Part shown: one piece after another, positions 6,850 to 16,162 of the stretch
Layout of the letters: every line of letters begins with the position of its first letter
Position numbering within the stretch: the stretch's first letter is position 1
Assembly (NCBI GenBank): GCA_028874215.1
Contig: JAPPLF010000063.1
Span: 1 to 64,000, forward strand
Reading direction: 5' to 3'
Length of the DNA: 64,000 nucleotides
Origin: Acidobacteriota bacterium
GTDB taxonomy: Bacteria > Acidobacteriota > UBA6911 > RPQK01 > JAJDTT01
Notes under the pieces: model-generated
What the model saw: the letters and a program-made list of their open reading frames with translations, nothing else
Database searches by the model: none
What the model was told of the DNA's origin: nothing
Program-made: the position numbers and the translations under genes

Positions 6850-9774
6850 ATGGGATTGCGGCCGATGCAGTACTGCCGAAAAGACTTCTCATCAGTTTCA
6901 GGATTTCTTCTGGCGCTGACCCTGACGGCAGCGGTCTCCTCGAACCTCCATCCCCAGTCCGCAACCCACCGGATCCGCCACAGCGGCTTCGAAAGCCTGA
7001 GCAAGGGGCGTTTGGGCGATGCCGGGGCCAACACCTACGTTTCCCGAAAAGGAAGGCTTCAGACCATCAACCGGCTCGATCTGAATCGGGATGGAGAGTT
7101 GGATCTGGTCTTCACCCAGGATCACAACAGCGTCTACAACCCCGACTCCATCATCTACTGGGGCGGTCCCGACGGCTTCCGGTCGCTGATGCCCGATTTG
7201 TGGGAACTCCGAGCCCCGTTCTCCATCTTGAAGTACCTGGACGACGCTGCCTCCCGCATCACCCGGCTGCCGACCCAAGGTGGCGGCCGCGGGTTGATCT
7301 CGGACCTGAATCTGGACGGGTTCCCGGACATCGTCATCGCCAATTTCATGCACAACTACCGGCCGGACCAGGACGTCTACATCTACTGGGGCGGACCGTC
7401 CGGATACGGTCTCGGCAACCACACGCAGCTTCCCGCCTATCGGGCCGGCGGAGTCGCGGCAGATGACCTGAACGGCGACGGCTTCCCCGACCTGGTCGTC
7501 GCCAACCGGGGGGATGAGCTGGGCGAATCCCTGGGTTTTCGGTTGCACTTGGAGTCGTACATCTACTGGGGAAGCGTCACCGGCTTCCATCCCGAACGCC
7601 GGAGTACGGTCCCCAGTGTCACGGCACAGGACGCGGCCATTGGGGACTTCAATGGCGACGGCTTCCTGGACCTGGCCTTTGCCAACCACAACAGCGAGGT
7701 TCAGAGCTGTTTCGTCTATTGGGGAGACGGCAAGGGAGGATTCGGACCCGGGCGGCGTCAGATTCTCGATGCCAAGGACCTCCATCTCGATGCTGGAGTG
7801 AAACCGGGAAAGCGGATGCACGACGGCATGGGCACACTGCTGGCCACGGATCTCAATGGGGACGGGATCCATGACCTGGTCGCCGCCGGCAGTTCCAACG
7901 GCGTCGTGTTTTTCGGATCTTCCAAGGGTCTCGACACCCGGAACTCGATCCGGCTCCCGGCAGATTCCTGCAAGGGGCTCGCCGCCGCCGACCTGAACCA
8001 GGACGGACACGTCGATCTGGTTTTTGCCAACCAGGGAGCGCGGCGGGGTTCGCGGCCGCCGTCGGAGATTTTCTGGGGCACGGAAAAAGGATTCAGTCCC
8101 GAACAACGCACACCCCTCCCCACCCTGGCGGCCACGACGGTGCAGGCTGCCGATCTGAACCTTGACGGATCCCTCGATCTCCTTTTCGGCAACAGTCGGG
8201 GGGAAACCACTGTCGACGCACCCTCCTACATCTACTGGAACAGCGACCGGGGGTTTTCGCAGTTCCGGCGCACCCAGCTCTTGGGCTTCGGTGTCGACGG
8301 TTCGGGGATTGCGGACCTGGACGGGAACGGTTGGCCGGACGTCCTTCTGATCAACCACCTGAGCAGTGACACCGATATCCTGCCCACGGCCATCTTCTGG
8401 GGCGAATCCCAACGCCAATACGGAGATTCCTCGCTGACGTTGTTGAGACCGGGCGGAACGATGGAATACAGCATCGCCGATCTGGACGACGACGACTATC
8501 CCGACCTGCTTATGGCTCATCGCGAAGGACCGGCCATCTGGTGGGGCGGGACGAAAGGGTACAGCGCCGACCGGCGCACCCGGCTGAATGTCCCACGGCC
8601 CATCACCAACAACATTGCGGATTTGAACCGGGACGGTTACCTGGACCTCCTCTTTGCCGGCTCCGGCGTTTCCGGCCGCAAGGATGCCGCAGTGGCCACC
8701 ATCGTCTGGGGCGGCGCCGGACGGTTCGAATCGCCTCGCACGACCCAGTGGGATCTTCACGACAAGTTGCTGGAAGCCAACGCCATCGCCGATCTGGACC
8801 GGGACGGCCACCTGGACCTGGTCTTTCCCATGAGCTACGGTGACGAGTCGCAGATCTTCTGGGGAAGCCCCGACGGTTACCGGCAAGAGAACCATCTCCT
8901 TTTGGAGGCCTACGGCGCCCCCCATGCCGTGCCGGCCGACCTGGACCGGGACGGATGGCTGGACCTGCTCTTCACCAGCAGCGCCAGTCCCAGGTACCGC
9001 GACATGGACGGACCGGCTCTCATCTACTGGGGGAGTCCCGAGGGATTCACTGCCGCCCCTCCCACTCCACTGGAGGGATTCACGAGCCTGGACGCCTCCA
9101 TTGCCGATTTCAACGAGGACGGCCATCTGGATATCGCGATGACCAACTACAAGTCGGTCACCACGCGGGAAATCCCCGCCTTCGTCTATTGGGGAGACGG
9201 GAGCCGAAACTACTCGATGGCCCGGCGGACCCTGGTGAAAGCCGCCTCTTCAGCGGCGGTGGATGCTCTGGATCTGGACCGGGACGGTTGGGTGGACCTG
9301 GTGGTCTCCAACCACCAGACCTTCTTCGACCATGCGGCGGGGACCAACATCTACTGGGGCTCGGCGGCGGGCTTCGACGATTCCCGTCGAACCCATCTGC
9401 CGACCGTGGGAGTCCATCTGGACGCCATGGTCGATGCCGGGAACGTCTACACCCGGGAACCGGCGTGGGACTTCATTTCCGCCCCGGTCGAGGCGCCTGG
9501 GGGAACCCGTTTCAAGCGCTTGGCCTGGTCGGGCGAGACGCCACTGGGCACGGAACTCCAGTTCCAGGTGCGCACTGCTGCCGGGCAGGACGGCCTGGAA
9601 ACGGCCCCATGGAGAGGCCCCGAGGGTTCCGGCTCTTTCTATTCCACGTCCGGAGACCCCCTGCAGGAGATCCCGGATGGCCATTCCTGGCTCCAGTACC
9701 GGGTCGTGCTGGTCTCCCCCGACGGCGGCAATTCACCGATCCTCACCGAGGTGGTCCTGGAGTGCGAACCCTGA
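6850..9774 (+). CDS. Secreted FG-GAP/VCBS repeat protein
   Basis: About 974 residues, beginning with a signal peptide (hydrophobic segment near residues 18-35). At least 14 copies of a calcium-loop motif of the form D-(L/F)-(N/D)-x-(D/N)-G-x-x-D-(L/I) occur, each followed by a hydrophobic strand and usually paired with a YWGG/FWG strand, as in integrin-alpha FG-GAP propellers. That would make about two seven-bladed propellers. The C-terminal ~100 residues form a different beta domain. GGGGAGAGAG lies just before ATG 6850, favoured over the in-frame GTG at 6811 because it starts a tidy signal peptide. A secreted, calcium-dependent adhesion or binding role is inferred. The SGNH hydrolase follows after 31 bases. 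Confidence 0.85.
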   Translation: MGLRPMQYCRKDFSSVSGFLLALTLTAAVSSNLHPQSATHRIRHSGFESLSKGRLGDAGANTYVSRKGRLQTINRLDLNRDGELDLVFTQDHNSVYNPDSIIYWGGPDGFRSLMPDLWELRAPFSILKYLDDAASRITRLPTQGGGRGLISDLNLDGFPDIVIANFMHNYRPDQDVYIYWGGPSGYGLGNHTQLPAYRAGGVAADDLNGDGFPDLVVANRGDELGESLGFRLHLESYIYWGSVTGFHPERRSTVPSVTAQDAAIGDFNGDGFLDLAFANHNSEVQSCFVYWGDGKGGFGPGRRQILDAKDLHLDAGVKPGKRMHDGMGTLLATDLNGDGIHDLVAAGSSNGVVFFGSSKGLDTRNSIRLPADSCKGLAAADLNQDGHVDLVFANQGARRGSRPPSEIFWGTEKGFSPEQRTPLPTLAATTVQAADLNLDGSLDLLFGNSRGETTVDAPSYIYWNSDRGFSQFRRTQLLGFGVDGSGIADLDGNGWPDVLLINHLSSDTDILPTAIFWGESQRQYGDSSLTLLRPGGTMEYSIADLDDDDYPDLLMAHREGPAIWWGGTKGYSADRRTRLNVPRPITNNIADLNRDGYLDLLFAGSGVSGRKDAAVATIVWGGAGRFESPRTTQWDLHDKLLEANAIADLDRDGHLDLVFPMSYGDESQIFWGSPDGYRQENHLLLEAYGAPHAVPADLDRDGWLDLLFTSSASPRYRDMDGPALIYWGSPEGFTAAPPTPLEGFTSLDASIADFNEDGHLDIAMTNYKSVTTREIPAFVYWGDGSRNYSMARRTLVKAASSAAVDALDLDRDGWVDLVVSNHQTFFDHAAGTNIYWGSAAGFDDSRRTHLPTVGVHLDAMVDAGNVYTREPAWDFISAPVEAPGGTRFKRLAWSGETPLGTELQFQVRTAAGQDGLETAPWRGPEGSGSFYSTSGDPLQEIPDGHSWLQYRVVLVSPDGGNSPILTEVVLECEP

Positions 9775-9805
9775 TCCGGGGGATCGGCTCCGGATACCTG
9801 TTCCA

Positions 9806-11032
9806 ATGAAGAGCGCAATGATCAAGCCCCTGCTGGGTCTGGCTTCCACACTGGTGATCTTGACCATCGTCGAGGTGGGATTGCGTCTCTCCGACTACGA
9901 TCCCAACACCAGCCCCTGGTATCGCTTCGACCCCGATCTCGGATGGACGTTGGATCCGGTTCACCGCCGCGTCCCCGGGCTCAACTCCCGCGGTTTCCGT
10001 TCGCCTGAGGTGAGCCGGACCAAGCCGGAGGGGACCCGCCGGCTGTTGAACCTGGGCGATTCGTTCTCCGCGGGGATGAACGTCCCCTACGGGGAGACCT
10101 ACCCGGGACTGCTCGCCCACCGGCTCAACCAAAACGGCGAGTCCTGGGAAGTCGTCAACCTGGCCGTCGGAGACTGGGGAACCAACCAGCAGTTGATCGC
10201 ATTGGAGACTCTGGGGTTGGACCTGAAACCGGACGTGGTGGTGCTCCAGGTGTTCCCCTTCAACGACCTCTGCAACAACAGCGTTGAACTCGCCCATACC
10301 TGCAGCATGCAGGACCTGTTCCGCCCCTATCTGAACCCGACCGTTCCGGACCTGGAACCTGTGTTCCTGGATCCGGTCAGAGCCGGGTTGCGCCGCCGTT
10401 TCCGGATCTTCGGCTTGGTCGAGGAACCTGCGGTGCGGGCCTCGTTCTGGTACCAGGGGATCAGAGCGGGCGACGGCAGATCGACTCAGCGGTATTTCCT
10501 GAAGCACGCACGGCGAGCCGGACTCTCCGTCACCGGAGCGCTTGCTTCCCTTCTCCCCGAAGAGCACCAACCGCCACCATTGCGTCGAGCGTGGAATGAC
10601 ACGGGATCGGCCCTGAAAGGGGTCAAAGGTCTGCTCGACAAACACCGGATTCCGCTGATCGCCCTGGTCATTCCCTACAAATGGACGCTGTCGGAACTTT
10701 GGGTTCAATACAAGCAGGGGAAACCGGAAGGAATGGATCCCCGGTATGGAACGAACCGGGTCGAAGGCATCCTGAGCGATCTGGGGGCCACCGTGATCTC
10801 GATCCGAAGGAGCTTCGAAGCCAGCTCGACGCCGATCAAGGAATTCTTTCTCACCGACAGCCATTTCAATCAGAACGGGCACGCCCACGCCGCCGAGCAG
10901 ATTCTCGACAAGATGCGGGAAGCGGGTTGGACGCAGAGCCGGTCTCAGAACCAGGAAATCGACTCCATTCGAGCGGATCTGGAACGAAGCCGTCGAGAGT
11001 TGTTCGGGTGCGAGCCATGCCCGAGCGAGTGA
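9806..11032 (+). CDS. Membrane-anchored SGNH/GDSL-type hydrolase
   Basis: 408 residues with an N-terminal hydrophobic anchor (residues ~5-22). The SGNH block I is LNLGDSFSAG near residue 75, with Ser as nucleophile; a later VVNLAVGDWGTNQ fits blocks II-III, and DSHFNQNGH near the C-terminus supplies the catalytic Asp/His. Members of this fold are esterases and deacetylases acting on acylated sugars or lipids. It lies between the FG-GAP protein and an MFS transporter whose start overlaps its stop by 16 bases, so the three look like one operon. A related protein is at 53731-54882. Substrate unknown. Confidence 0.8.
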   Translation: MKSAMIKPLLGLASTLVILTIVEVGLRLSDYDPNTSPWYRFDPDLGWTLDPVHRRVPGLNSRGFRSPEVSRTKPEGTRRLLNLGDSFSAGMNVPYGETYPGLLAHRLNQNGESWEVVNLAVGDWGTNQQLIALETLGLDLKPDVVVLQVFPFNDLCNNSVELAHTCSMQDLFRPYLNPTVPDLEPVFLDPVRAGLRRRFRIFGLVEEPAVRASFWYQGIRAGDGRSTQRYFLKHARRAGLSVTGALASLLPEEHQPPPLRRAWNDTGSALKGVKGLLDKHRIPLIALVIPYKWTLSELWVQYKQGKPEGMDPRYGTNRVEGILSDLGATVISIRRSFEASSTPIKEFFLTDSHFNQNGHAHAAEQILDKMREAGWTQSRSQNQEIDSIRADLERSRRELFGCEPCPSE

Positions 11033-12300
11033 AGACCGGGGCTGGCCCCGAGGAAGCGCCGACGGGTTATTGGGAACTGGTTCGGGGCAACGCCAATTTC
11101 CGGTATCTCTGGTTCGGGCAGATCGCGAGCCTGCTGGGCGACTGGTTCAACCTCATCGCCTCCGCCGCCCTCCTGGCCCAGCTCACCGGTTCCGGATTCG
11201 CTATCGGGGGCCTGTTTGCGGTTCGGATGCTCGCTCCGTTTCTCATCAGCCCGCTGGCGGGCGTCATCGCCGACCGCTGCAATCGCAAGTACATTCTCAT
11301 CCTCAGCGACCTGTTTCGCGCCGTCACCGTGTTGGGCTTTCTGCTGGTCCGTGACCCGCAGGACGTCTGGCTGCTGTATGCACTCACGGCCGTCCAGTTG
11401 GCCCTGGGAGGTTTCTTCTTCCCGGCCCGCAACGCCATTCTCCCCGACATCGTCTCGCCGCGGGAACTGGGAACGGCCAACGCCATCAACGCCACCACCT
11501 GGTCGGTGATGCTGGCGTTCGGGGCGGCGCTGGGAGGATTCGCCGCCGGCACCTGGGGGATCTATCCGGCCTTCATCATCGATGCCCTCAGCTTCGTGGT
11601 ATCGGCCGTCATCCTCTTGGGGGTTCGGTACCGGAAGACACCCGAGACCTCCGCCGCGTCCGGCCGGGGCCTGTTCGAGACGGCAGTGGTTCAATATCTC
11701 GAGGGTCTCGGCTACCTCCGGAACAACCGGGACATCCTGGTGACGGCCCTCCACAAGGGAGTGACCGCTCTGGTCTTCTCCCAGGGATACCAGGTCGTCA
11801 AGGTGGTCGTCGGCCGCAATCTTTTTCCCGTGGGGGAAGCCGGAGGAATCAGCCTCGGCCTGCTGTTCTCCGCTGCCGGATTGGGGACGGGCATCGGTCC
11901 CATTGCCGCCCGCCTGTGGACCGGGGACCGGCCCGACCGGCTCCGCCTGGCCCTGGTTGTTGGATATTTCCTGTGCGCTCTGGGTTTGGGGATCTCGTCT
12001 CTTCTCATCAACCTGGAAACCGTGCTTCTGGGAAGCTTGTGGGCGGGGATCGGCGGCGGAATCATCTGGGTCTTTTCCACTCAGCTCCTGCTCCAATCGG
12101 TGCCGGGACAAGTGCGGGGACGAGTCTTCGCCACCGAGTACGCCATCTTCACCCTGCTGTCCACGTTCGGCGTGACGGCGATAGGATTTGCTCTGGACTC
12201 TTCTCTGAAGGTGTCGGAAATCCTGGCGGGGATGTGCGTCCTGACGCTGGTTCCCGGCGGCTTGTGGCGTCTCTGGCTCTGGCGCCGCGCCAGACGGTAG
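11017..12300 (+). CDS. MFS transporter, EntS-like exporter family (MFS_3)
   Basis: 427 residues with about 12 predicted membrane segments. The conserved loop between helices 2 and 3 appears as GVIADRCNRKYIL, and the N-terminus NFRYLWFGQIASLLGDWF is typical of the MFS_3/enterobactin-exporter-like group. Start ATG 11017 overlaps the preceding hydrolase gene by 16 bases, implying translational coupling. The likely role is export of a small molecule or lipid-like product at the inner membrane. No siderophore biosynthesis gene is nearby, so the substrate is open. Confidence 0.8.
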   Translation: MPERVKTGAGPEEAPTGYWELVRGNANFRYLWFGQIASLLGDWFNLIASAALLAQLTGSGFAIGGLFAVRMLAPFLISPLAGVIADRCNRKYILILSDLFRAVTVLGFLLVRDPQDVWLLYALTAVQLALGGFFFPARNAILPDIVSPRELGTANAINATTWSVMLAFGAALGGFAAGTWGIYPAFIIDALSFVVSAVILLGVRYRKTPETSAASGRGLFETAVVQYLEGLGYLRNNRDILVTALHKGVTALVFSQGYQVVKVVVGRNLFPVGEAGGISLGLLFSAAGLGTGIGPIAARLWTGDRPDRLRLALVVGYFLCALGLGISSLLINLETVLLGSLWAGIGGGIIWVFSTQLLLQSVPGQVRGRVFATEYAIFTLLSTFGVTAIGFALDSSLKVSEILAGMCVLTLVPGGLWRLWLWRRARR

Positions 12301-12424
12301 TCCCGATTGGGCACGGCTCACGGCAGCCTTGAAGAACGGCTCCCGCTTCAGTAGCCTCCCGGAGACCGTTCGTGGCGATCGCTGCCACGCGCCATCGCAT
12401 ACGGCTTGTCCAGAGGCACGCACG

Positions 12425-13384
12425 GTGCAGATATCCGAAATCATTCGTTCAGTGCATTTTGCGGAGCGTGATCCGGGGCGCAACTGGGTCAAGGATGCGC
12501 GCATTGCGGTGGATCAGGACACGCCCTTGGATTCCACCAAGATCCTCACCCCCAATGTGATTCGTCTTCCGGATGGGACCTACCGCATGTACTACACGGG
12601 ACTTGGCCTCGGCCGTCCCACAGTCGAGTCGGAAGGGTACGTTCTGAGCGCCAGGTCCGAGGACGCCGTGGTGTGGGTCAAGGATCCGGGGATTCGATTG
12701 GATGTCCACTCGCCTCATGCGGACCGTAGGGTGCTCTGTCCGGACGTCATCCCGCTGCCCGACGGACGGTATCGCATGTACTATGAAGCCAGGACGGCGT
12801 CGGCTCCCACCAGTGTGCTGAGCGCCGTCTCGGAAAACGGGCTCGACTGGGAGCCGGAGCCCGGGATTCGAGTCGCCGACGGCCGGTGGTCCTACGGATC
12901 GCCCCGGTGCCTCTACTTCCGGGGCGCGAACGGCGGACTCCGGTACCGGATCTACTGCCACCACTATTCTCATCCTCTGAAGCCGGGCCTGGCGTCGCAA
13001 AACCATATCGTGAGCGCCGCCTCGAAAGATGGGCTCCACTTCGAACTGGAACCGGGAGTGCGCATTCCCCAGGAGACCCGTTACGAGGACTATGCCGTGT
13101 ATGCGCCGGAAGTGATCCGTCTGGCCGACGGCACCTATCGAATGTACTTCGCTGCCTGGACCCACGATCCCATGCACGGACGGATATTTGCGGCGGTCTC
13201 ACGCGACGGGCTGCGCTGGAAGAAGAATCCCGAGCCCTGTCTCGACATCGGCGGTCCCTGGGACCAGACCCACGCCTCCGAGCCGTGCGTCATCGACTTG
13301 GACGACGGGCGCTTCCGGCTCTTCTACGAGGCCTGTGACGCGAATGGCCGATGGCGCATCCTGAGCGCCACGTCGTTGAATTGA
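12425..13384 (+). CDS. Five-bladed beta-propeller glycosidase-like protein
   Basis: About 319 residues when started at GTG 12425; an upstream in-frame TTG start would add 32 residues with no clear function. Repeated strand motifs such as DGTYRMYYTG, DGRYRMYYEA, DGTYRMYFAA and DGRFRLFYEA, each preceded by a (P/E)-x-V-I-x-L strand, define propeller blades like those of GH43/GH32/GH130-related proteins. There is no signal peptide from this start, so it may be cytoplasmic. It sits 124 bases after the MFS gene and 27 bases before a secreted propeller protein. The enzymatic reaction cannot be assigned from sequence reading. Confidence 0.7.
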   Translation: MQISEIIRSVHFAERDPGRNWVKDARIAVDQDTPLDSTKILTPNVIRLPDGTYRMYYTGLGLGRPTVESEGYVLSARSEDAVVWVKDPGIRLDVHSPHADRRVLCPDVIPLPDGRYRMYYEARTASAPTSVLSAVSENGLDWEPEPGIRVADGRWSYGSPRCLYFRGANGGLRYRIYCHHYSHPLKPGLASQNHIVSAASKDGLHFELEPGVRIPQETRYEDYAVYAPEVIRLADGTYRMYFAAWTHDPMHGRIFAAVSRDGLRWKKNPEPCLDIGGPWDQTHASEPCVIDLDDGRFRLFYEACDANGRWRILSATSLN

Positions 13385-13411
13385 TCCGCGAGTCCGGCGG
13401 AAAGGACCCCT

Positions 13412-15070
13412 ATGACAAGATTCGAGCGTCTCCTGACATCCGGTTCGCGACACCCGCTCGCCTGTCTGACGTTGCTCCTGCTCATGATGCCGCCGGCTTG
13501 GGGAGAGTCCGCATCCCCGCTCGACATCGGCGACCGCCGCCAGGTCTTCATCGACCGTCGGTTTCTGGCAACCTCCCAGGGAGTCCGGTTGCACGTTCAT
13601 CCTCCTCGCAAGACGGGCGAGTTGACCATCCCCCAGGAACACCCGTGGGAGAGCCGGAGAGTGGGCCTGTACGGGACGGTGCTGAAAGTGGGCGGGACCT
13701 ACCACATGTGGTACGAGTCCCTGGCCAATTTCGACCGCGACGAGGCGGGGAGCCACACCCTGAAGGTGGAGAGGGACCGGAGCGGTTGGCGCCGCTACAT
13801 GTGCTACGCGCGCTCACGCGACGGGATCACCTGGGAGAAGCCGAACCTGGGGCTGGTGGAGTTCGAAGGCAGCCGGAAGAACAACATCGTGGCGGGCCAT
13901 GGTGCCGCCGGAATCGAGAAGCAGGCTTATGGGATGGTCTTCCTGGACCCCAACGCTCCGCCCGAAGAACGGTTCCGCCTGGTCGTGCGGCTACGGGGCG
14001 ACGGACGCAACCAGCTCAACGTCTACTCGGCCCCCGATGGGATCCACTTTCGGCCGACCTACGAGCGGGTCCTGAGCTACCGGGACCACCGCAGGCACCA
14101 TTTGGACACCTATAACATCATCTTCTGGGACGACCGAATCCGAAAGTACGTCGCCTATGTGAGACGGAACGCCCCGGGGCCCGGCCAACACCGGACCAAC
14201 GCCCGCAGCGAATCCCGCCGCCTCGACCGGTTTCCCGATATCGAGGATTCGGCCCTCTCGCTGTCCCCCGACCGGCTGGATCTGCACCACTTCGATCCCA
14301 TCTCCAGGACCCGGGTCCCGGTGGCCGATTTCTACACCAGCATCGTCGTGAAATACCCTTGGGCGCAGGACGCCTACTACGCTTTCCCTTCGCTCTACTA
14401 TCACTACGACGGCCGTTTCCTGCACGAGTTCAGGGAGGAAACCCCGCACAACACCGGGACCAACGACATCCGATTTGCCGCCAGCCGGGACGGGATCGCC
14501 TGGCACCGTTACGACCGGCGCCCTTTTGTGGAACTGGGAATGGATGGAGAGTTCGACACGCGGGACAGCTACATGGTCCACGGCGTCGTGCCGGCGCTCA
14601 ACGGCCGGGAGATGTACCTGTACTACTCGGGCAAGGACATGCTGCACGCCTGGGGTTGGGACGACCGGAGGAATCGTCTGATCCGAAAGGCGGACCTGGC
14701 TCCCCATCGCGAGGAGGCCGCCATCAGCCGGCTGGTGCTGCGCCGGGACGGGTTCATCTCTGTCCGTGCCGATTACTCGGGAGGCGAATTCACGACGCCG
14801 TTACTGAGTTTCCGCGGCAGCGAGCTGGTCCTGAACGTGAACACCTCTGCCGGCGGAATCGCGCGCGTGGCGGTTCTCGATTCGGATTTCAGGCCCCTGG
14901 ACGGATATTCCTTGCAGGAGTGTGACCGGATCCATACCACCAACCGGATCGAGCGGCGGGTTTCCTGGAACGGAACATCGGACCTCGGTTCGCTCGCCGG
15001 AAGTCCGGTCCGGCTCCATTTCGAGCTGCGCGACCTGGACCTCTACGGTTTTCAGTTTCGGAATCCGTGA
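13412..15070 (+). CDS. Secreted beta-propeller protein of glycosidase type (paralogue of 69-1643)
   Basis: 552 residues with a signal peptide (hydrophobic LTLLLLMMPPAWG near residues 19-31). Propeller strands include GGTYHMWYES, YARSRDGITWEKPNLGLVEF and AASRDGIAWHRYDRRPF, and the C-terminal beta domain ends in DLYGFQFRNP. The fold and the start of the mature protein match the protein at 69-1643, showing a shared family 12 kb apart. Located on the plus strand, tail to tail with the toroid protein at 15100. A saccharide-active extracytoplasmic role is inferred; no family number is assigned. Confidence 0.75.
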   Translation: MTRFERLLTSGSRHPLACLTLLLLMMPPAWGESASPLDIGDRRQVFIDRRFLATSQGVRLHVHPPRKTGELTIPQEHPWESRRVGLYGTVLKVGGTYHMWYESLANFDRDEAGSHTLKVERDRSGWRRYMCYARSRDGITWEKPNLGLVEFEGSRKNNIVAGHGAAGIEKQAYGMVFLDPNAPPEERFRLVVRLRGDGRNQLNVYSAPDGIHFRPTYERVLSYRDHRRHHLDTYNIIFWDDRIRKYVAYVRRNAPGPGQHRTNARSESRRLDRFPDIEDSALSLSPDRLDLHHFDPISRTRVPVADFYTSIVVKYPWAQDAYYAFPSLYYHYDGRFLHEFREETPHNTGTNDIRFAASRDGIAWHRYDRRPFVELGMDGEFDTRDSYMVHGVVPALNGREMYLYYSGKDMLHAWGWDDRRNRLIRKADLAPHREEAAISRLVLRRDGFISVRADYSGGEFTTPLLSFRGSELVLNVNTSAGGIARVAVLDSDFRPLDGYSLQECDRIHTTNRIERRVSWNGTSDLGSLAGSPVRLHFELRDLDLYGFQFRNP

Positions 15071-15099
15071 CCACGCAAAAGGCACCGGCAATGCCGTCG

Positions 15100-16125
15100 T
15101 CACGGCTCGGGACTGACGGAGAGGTAGGCGATGATATTGGCCAGATGCATGACGAACTCGGCCGTGATCACGATCTTGTCGCCCAGCGTCGGCTTCGGAG
15201 TCCAAAACCTGGTGTTCTCCCAGTGACCGTCCTCGAACTGGTGCTCCACGAACCAGTCTCCCATGCGCCGGGTCCAGGCCCGGTACGCTTCCTCCCGGGT
15301 CGCGACGTACAACAGGCCTGAACCCCAGCCCGACTTGCACACCTGCTTGGACCGGAACTGGATGTCGTCCGTGCTCATGGAGAATCGTTCGTAATGCCGG
15401 GCCAGCCGCAGCCAGCGGTCCTCCCCCGTGGCTTCGTGGATGTGGAGCAGCCCTGCGGCAGCGATTCCTCCGTTGAAGTGATGTTGCCAGGGCTCGTCCT
15501 TGAGGGTGACGTAGAACGCCGCCTCCTGGGGATCGTAGTCGCGAACCAGTCCCTGGGAACGCCTGTAGACGGCGTAGAGACAGTGCTCGGGATCGGGCTG
15601 CAGTTCCCAGAGGCGCTGTAGCCAACGACCGGCCCGGACCGCTTCGGGAACGCGGCCCACGAGGGAGAGAGTCATGGCGGCCTGGGCCGTGGGGAACAGC
15701 TCCTGGTCCCCTTCGACGCCCTCCTGCGAGTTGGCGTAGAAGCCCCCGGTCTCCGGGTCCTGCCAGATGAGGAGACTCCGGGTGCAACGCCGGACCAGGT
15801 CCAATCGGCCCAACAGGCTGGCGCCGTAGATCAGGCACGCCAGAGGGTACGAGCCGTAGCGGAGCTGCGGTCCCGCCGTGGTGGCGCTCTCGTCCAAGGC
15901 GCCTTCGGAGGTGATCCGGTTGCGATCGGCCCAATCCAGCAACCGGTGGCCCGCTTCCGTTTCACCCATGAGGGCGAAGGCCCAGGGAACGCGATAGTAG
16001 TAGTTTCGCTCCGTGACGTTTCCCAGGGACCCATCCGGATTGATGCGTTCCAACATCCAATCGGTGCCCCTCCGGCAGGAACGCCGGTAGCTCTCCAGCT
16101 TCCTTTCCACATCGACGACTTGCAT
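15100..16125 (-). CDS. Alpha/alpha-toroid protein (terpenoid-cyclase-like or six-hairpin fold)
   Basis: 341 residues rich in helical repeats with short Gly-rich turns, for example INPDGSLGN, ETGGFYANS, EDGHWENTRFW and AHRLILE-free helices typical of (alpha/alpha)6 barrels. The repeated D-G-x-(L/F/W) turns resemble squalene-cyclase/prenyltransferase-like toroids and uronyl hydrolase-type six-hairpin folds. GAGGAG sits just before the ATG. No signal peptide is seen. It is the first gene after the convergent junction and precedes nothing on this strand but follows the SDR gene at 16163 closely (37 bases), so co-transcription with it is likely. Reaction unknown. Confidence 0.55.
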   Translation of the reverse strand: MQVVDVERKLESYRRSCRRGTDWMLERINPDGSLGNVTERNYYYRVPWAFALMGETEAGHRLLDWADRNRITSEGALDESATTAGPQLRYGSYPLACLIYGASLLGRLDLVRRCTRSLLIWQDPETGGFYANSQEGVEGDQELFPTAQAAMTLSLVGRVPEAVRAGRWLQRLWELQPDPEHCLYAVYRRSQGLVRDYDPQEAAFYVTLKDEPWQHHFNGGIAAAGLLHIHEATGEDRWLRLARHYERFSMSTDDIQFRSKQVCKSGWGSGLLYVATREEAYRAWTRRMGDWFVEHQFEDGHWENTRFWTPKPTLGDKIVITAEFVMHLANIIAYLSVSPEP

Positions 16126-16162
16126 TGGTGCTTCTCCTCATTGGCGCCTGAATGGTTCCGGG

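Noticed and set aside
6898-9126. Long minus-strand open frame opposite the FG-GAP gene
   Set aside because: It mirrors the repeated GC-rich codons of the FG-GAP repeats and has no domain of its own.
10945-12504. Minus-strand open frame opposite the MFS gene
   Set aside because: Low-complexity Gln/Asp/Arg-rich antisense of a membrane protein gene, with no membrane segments or motifs.
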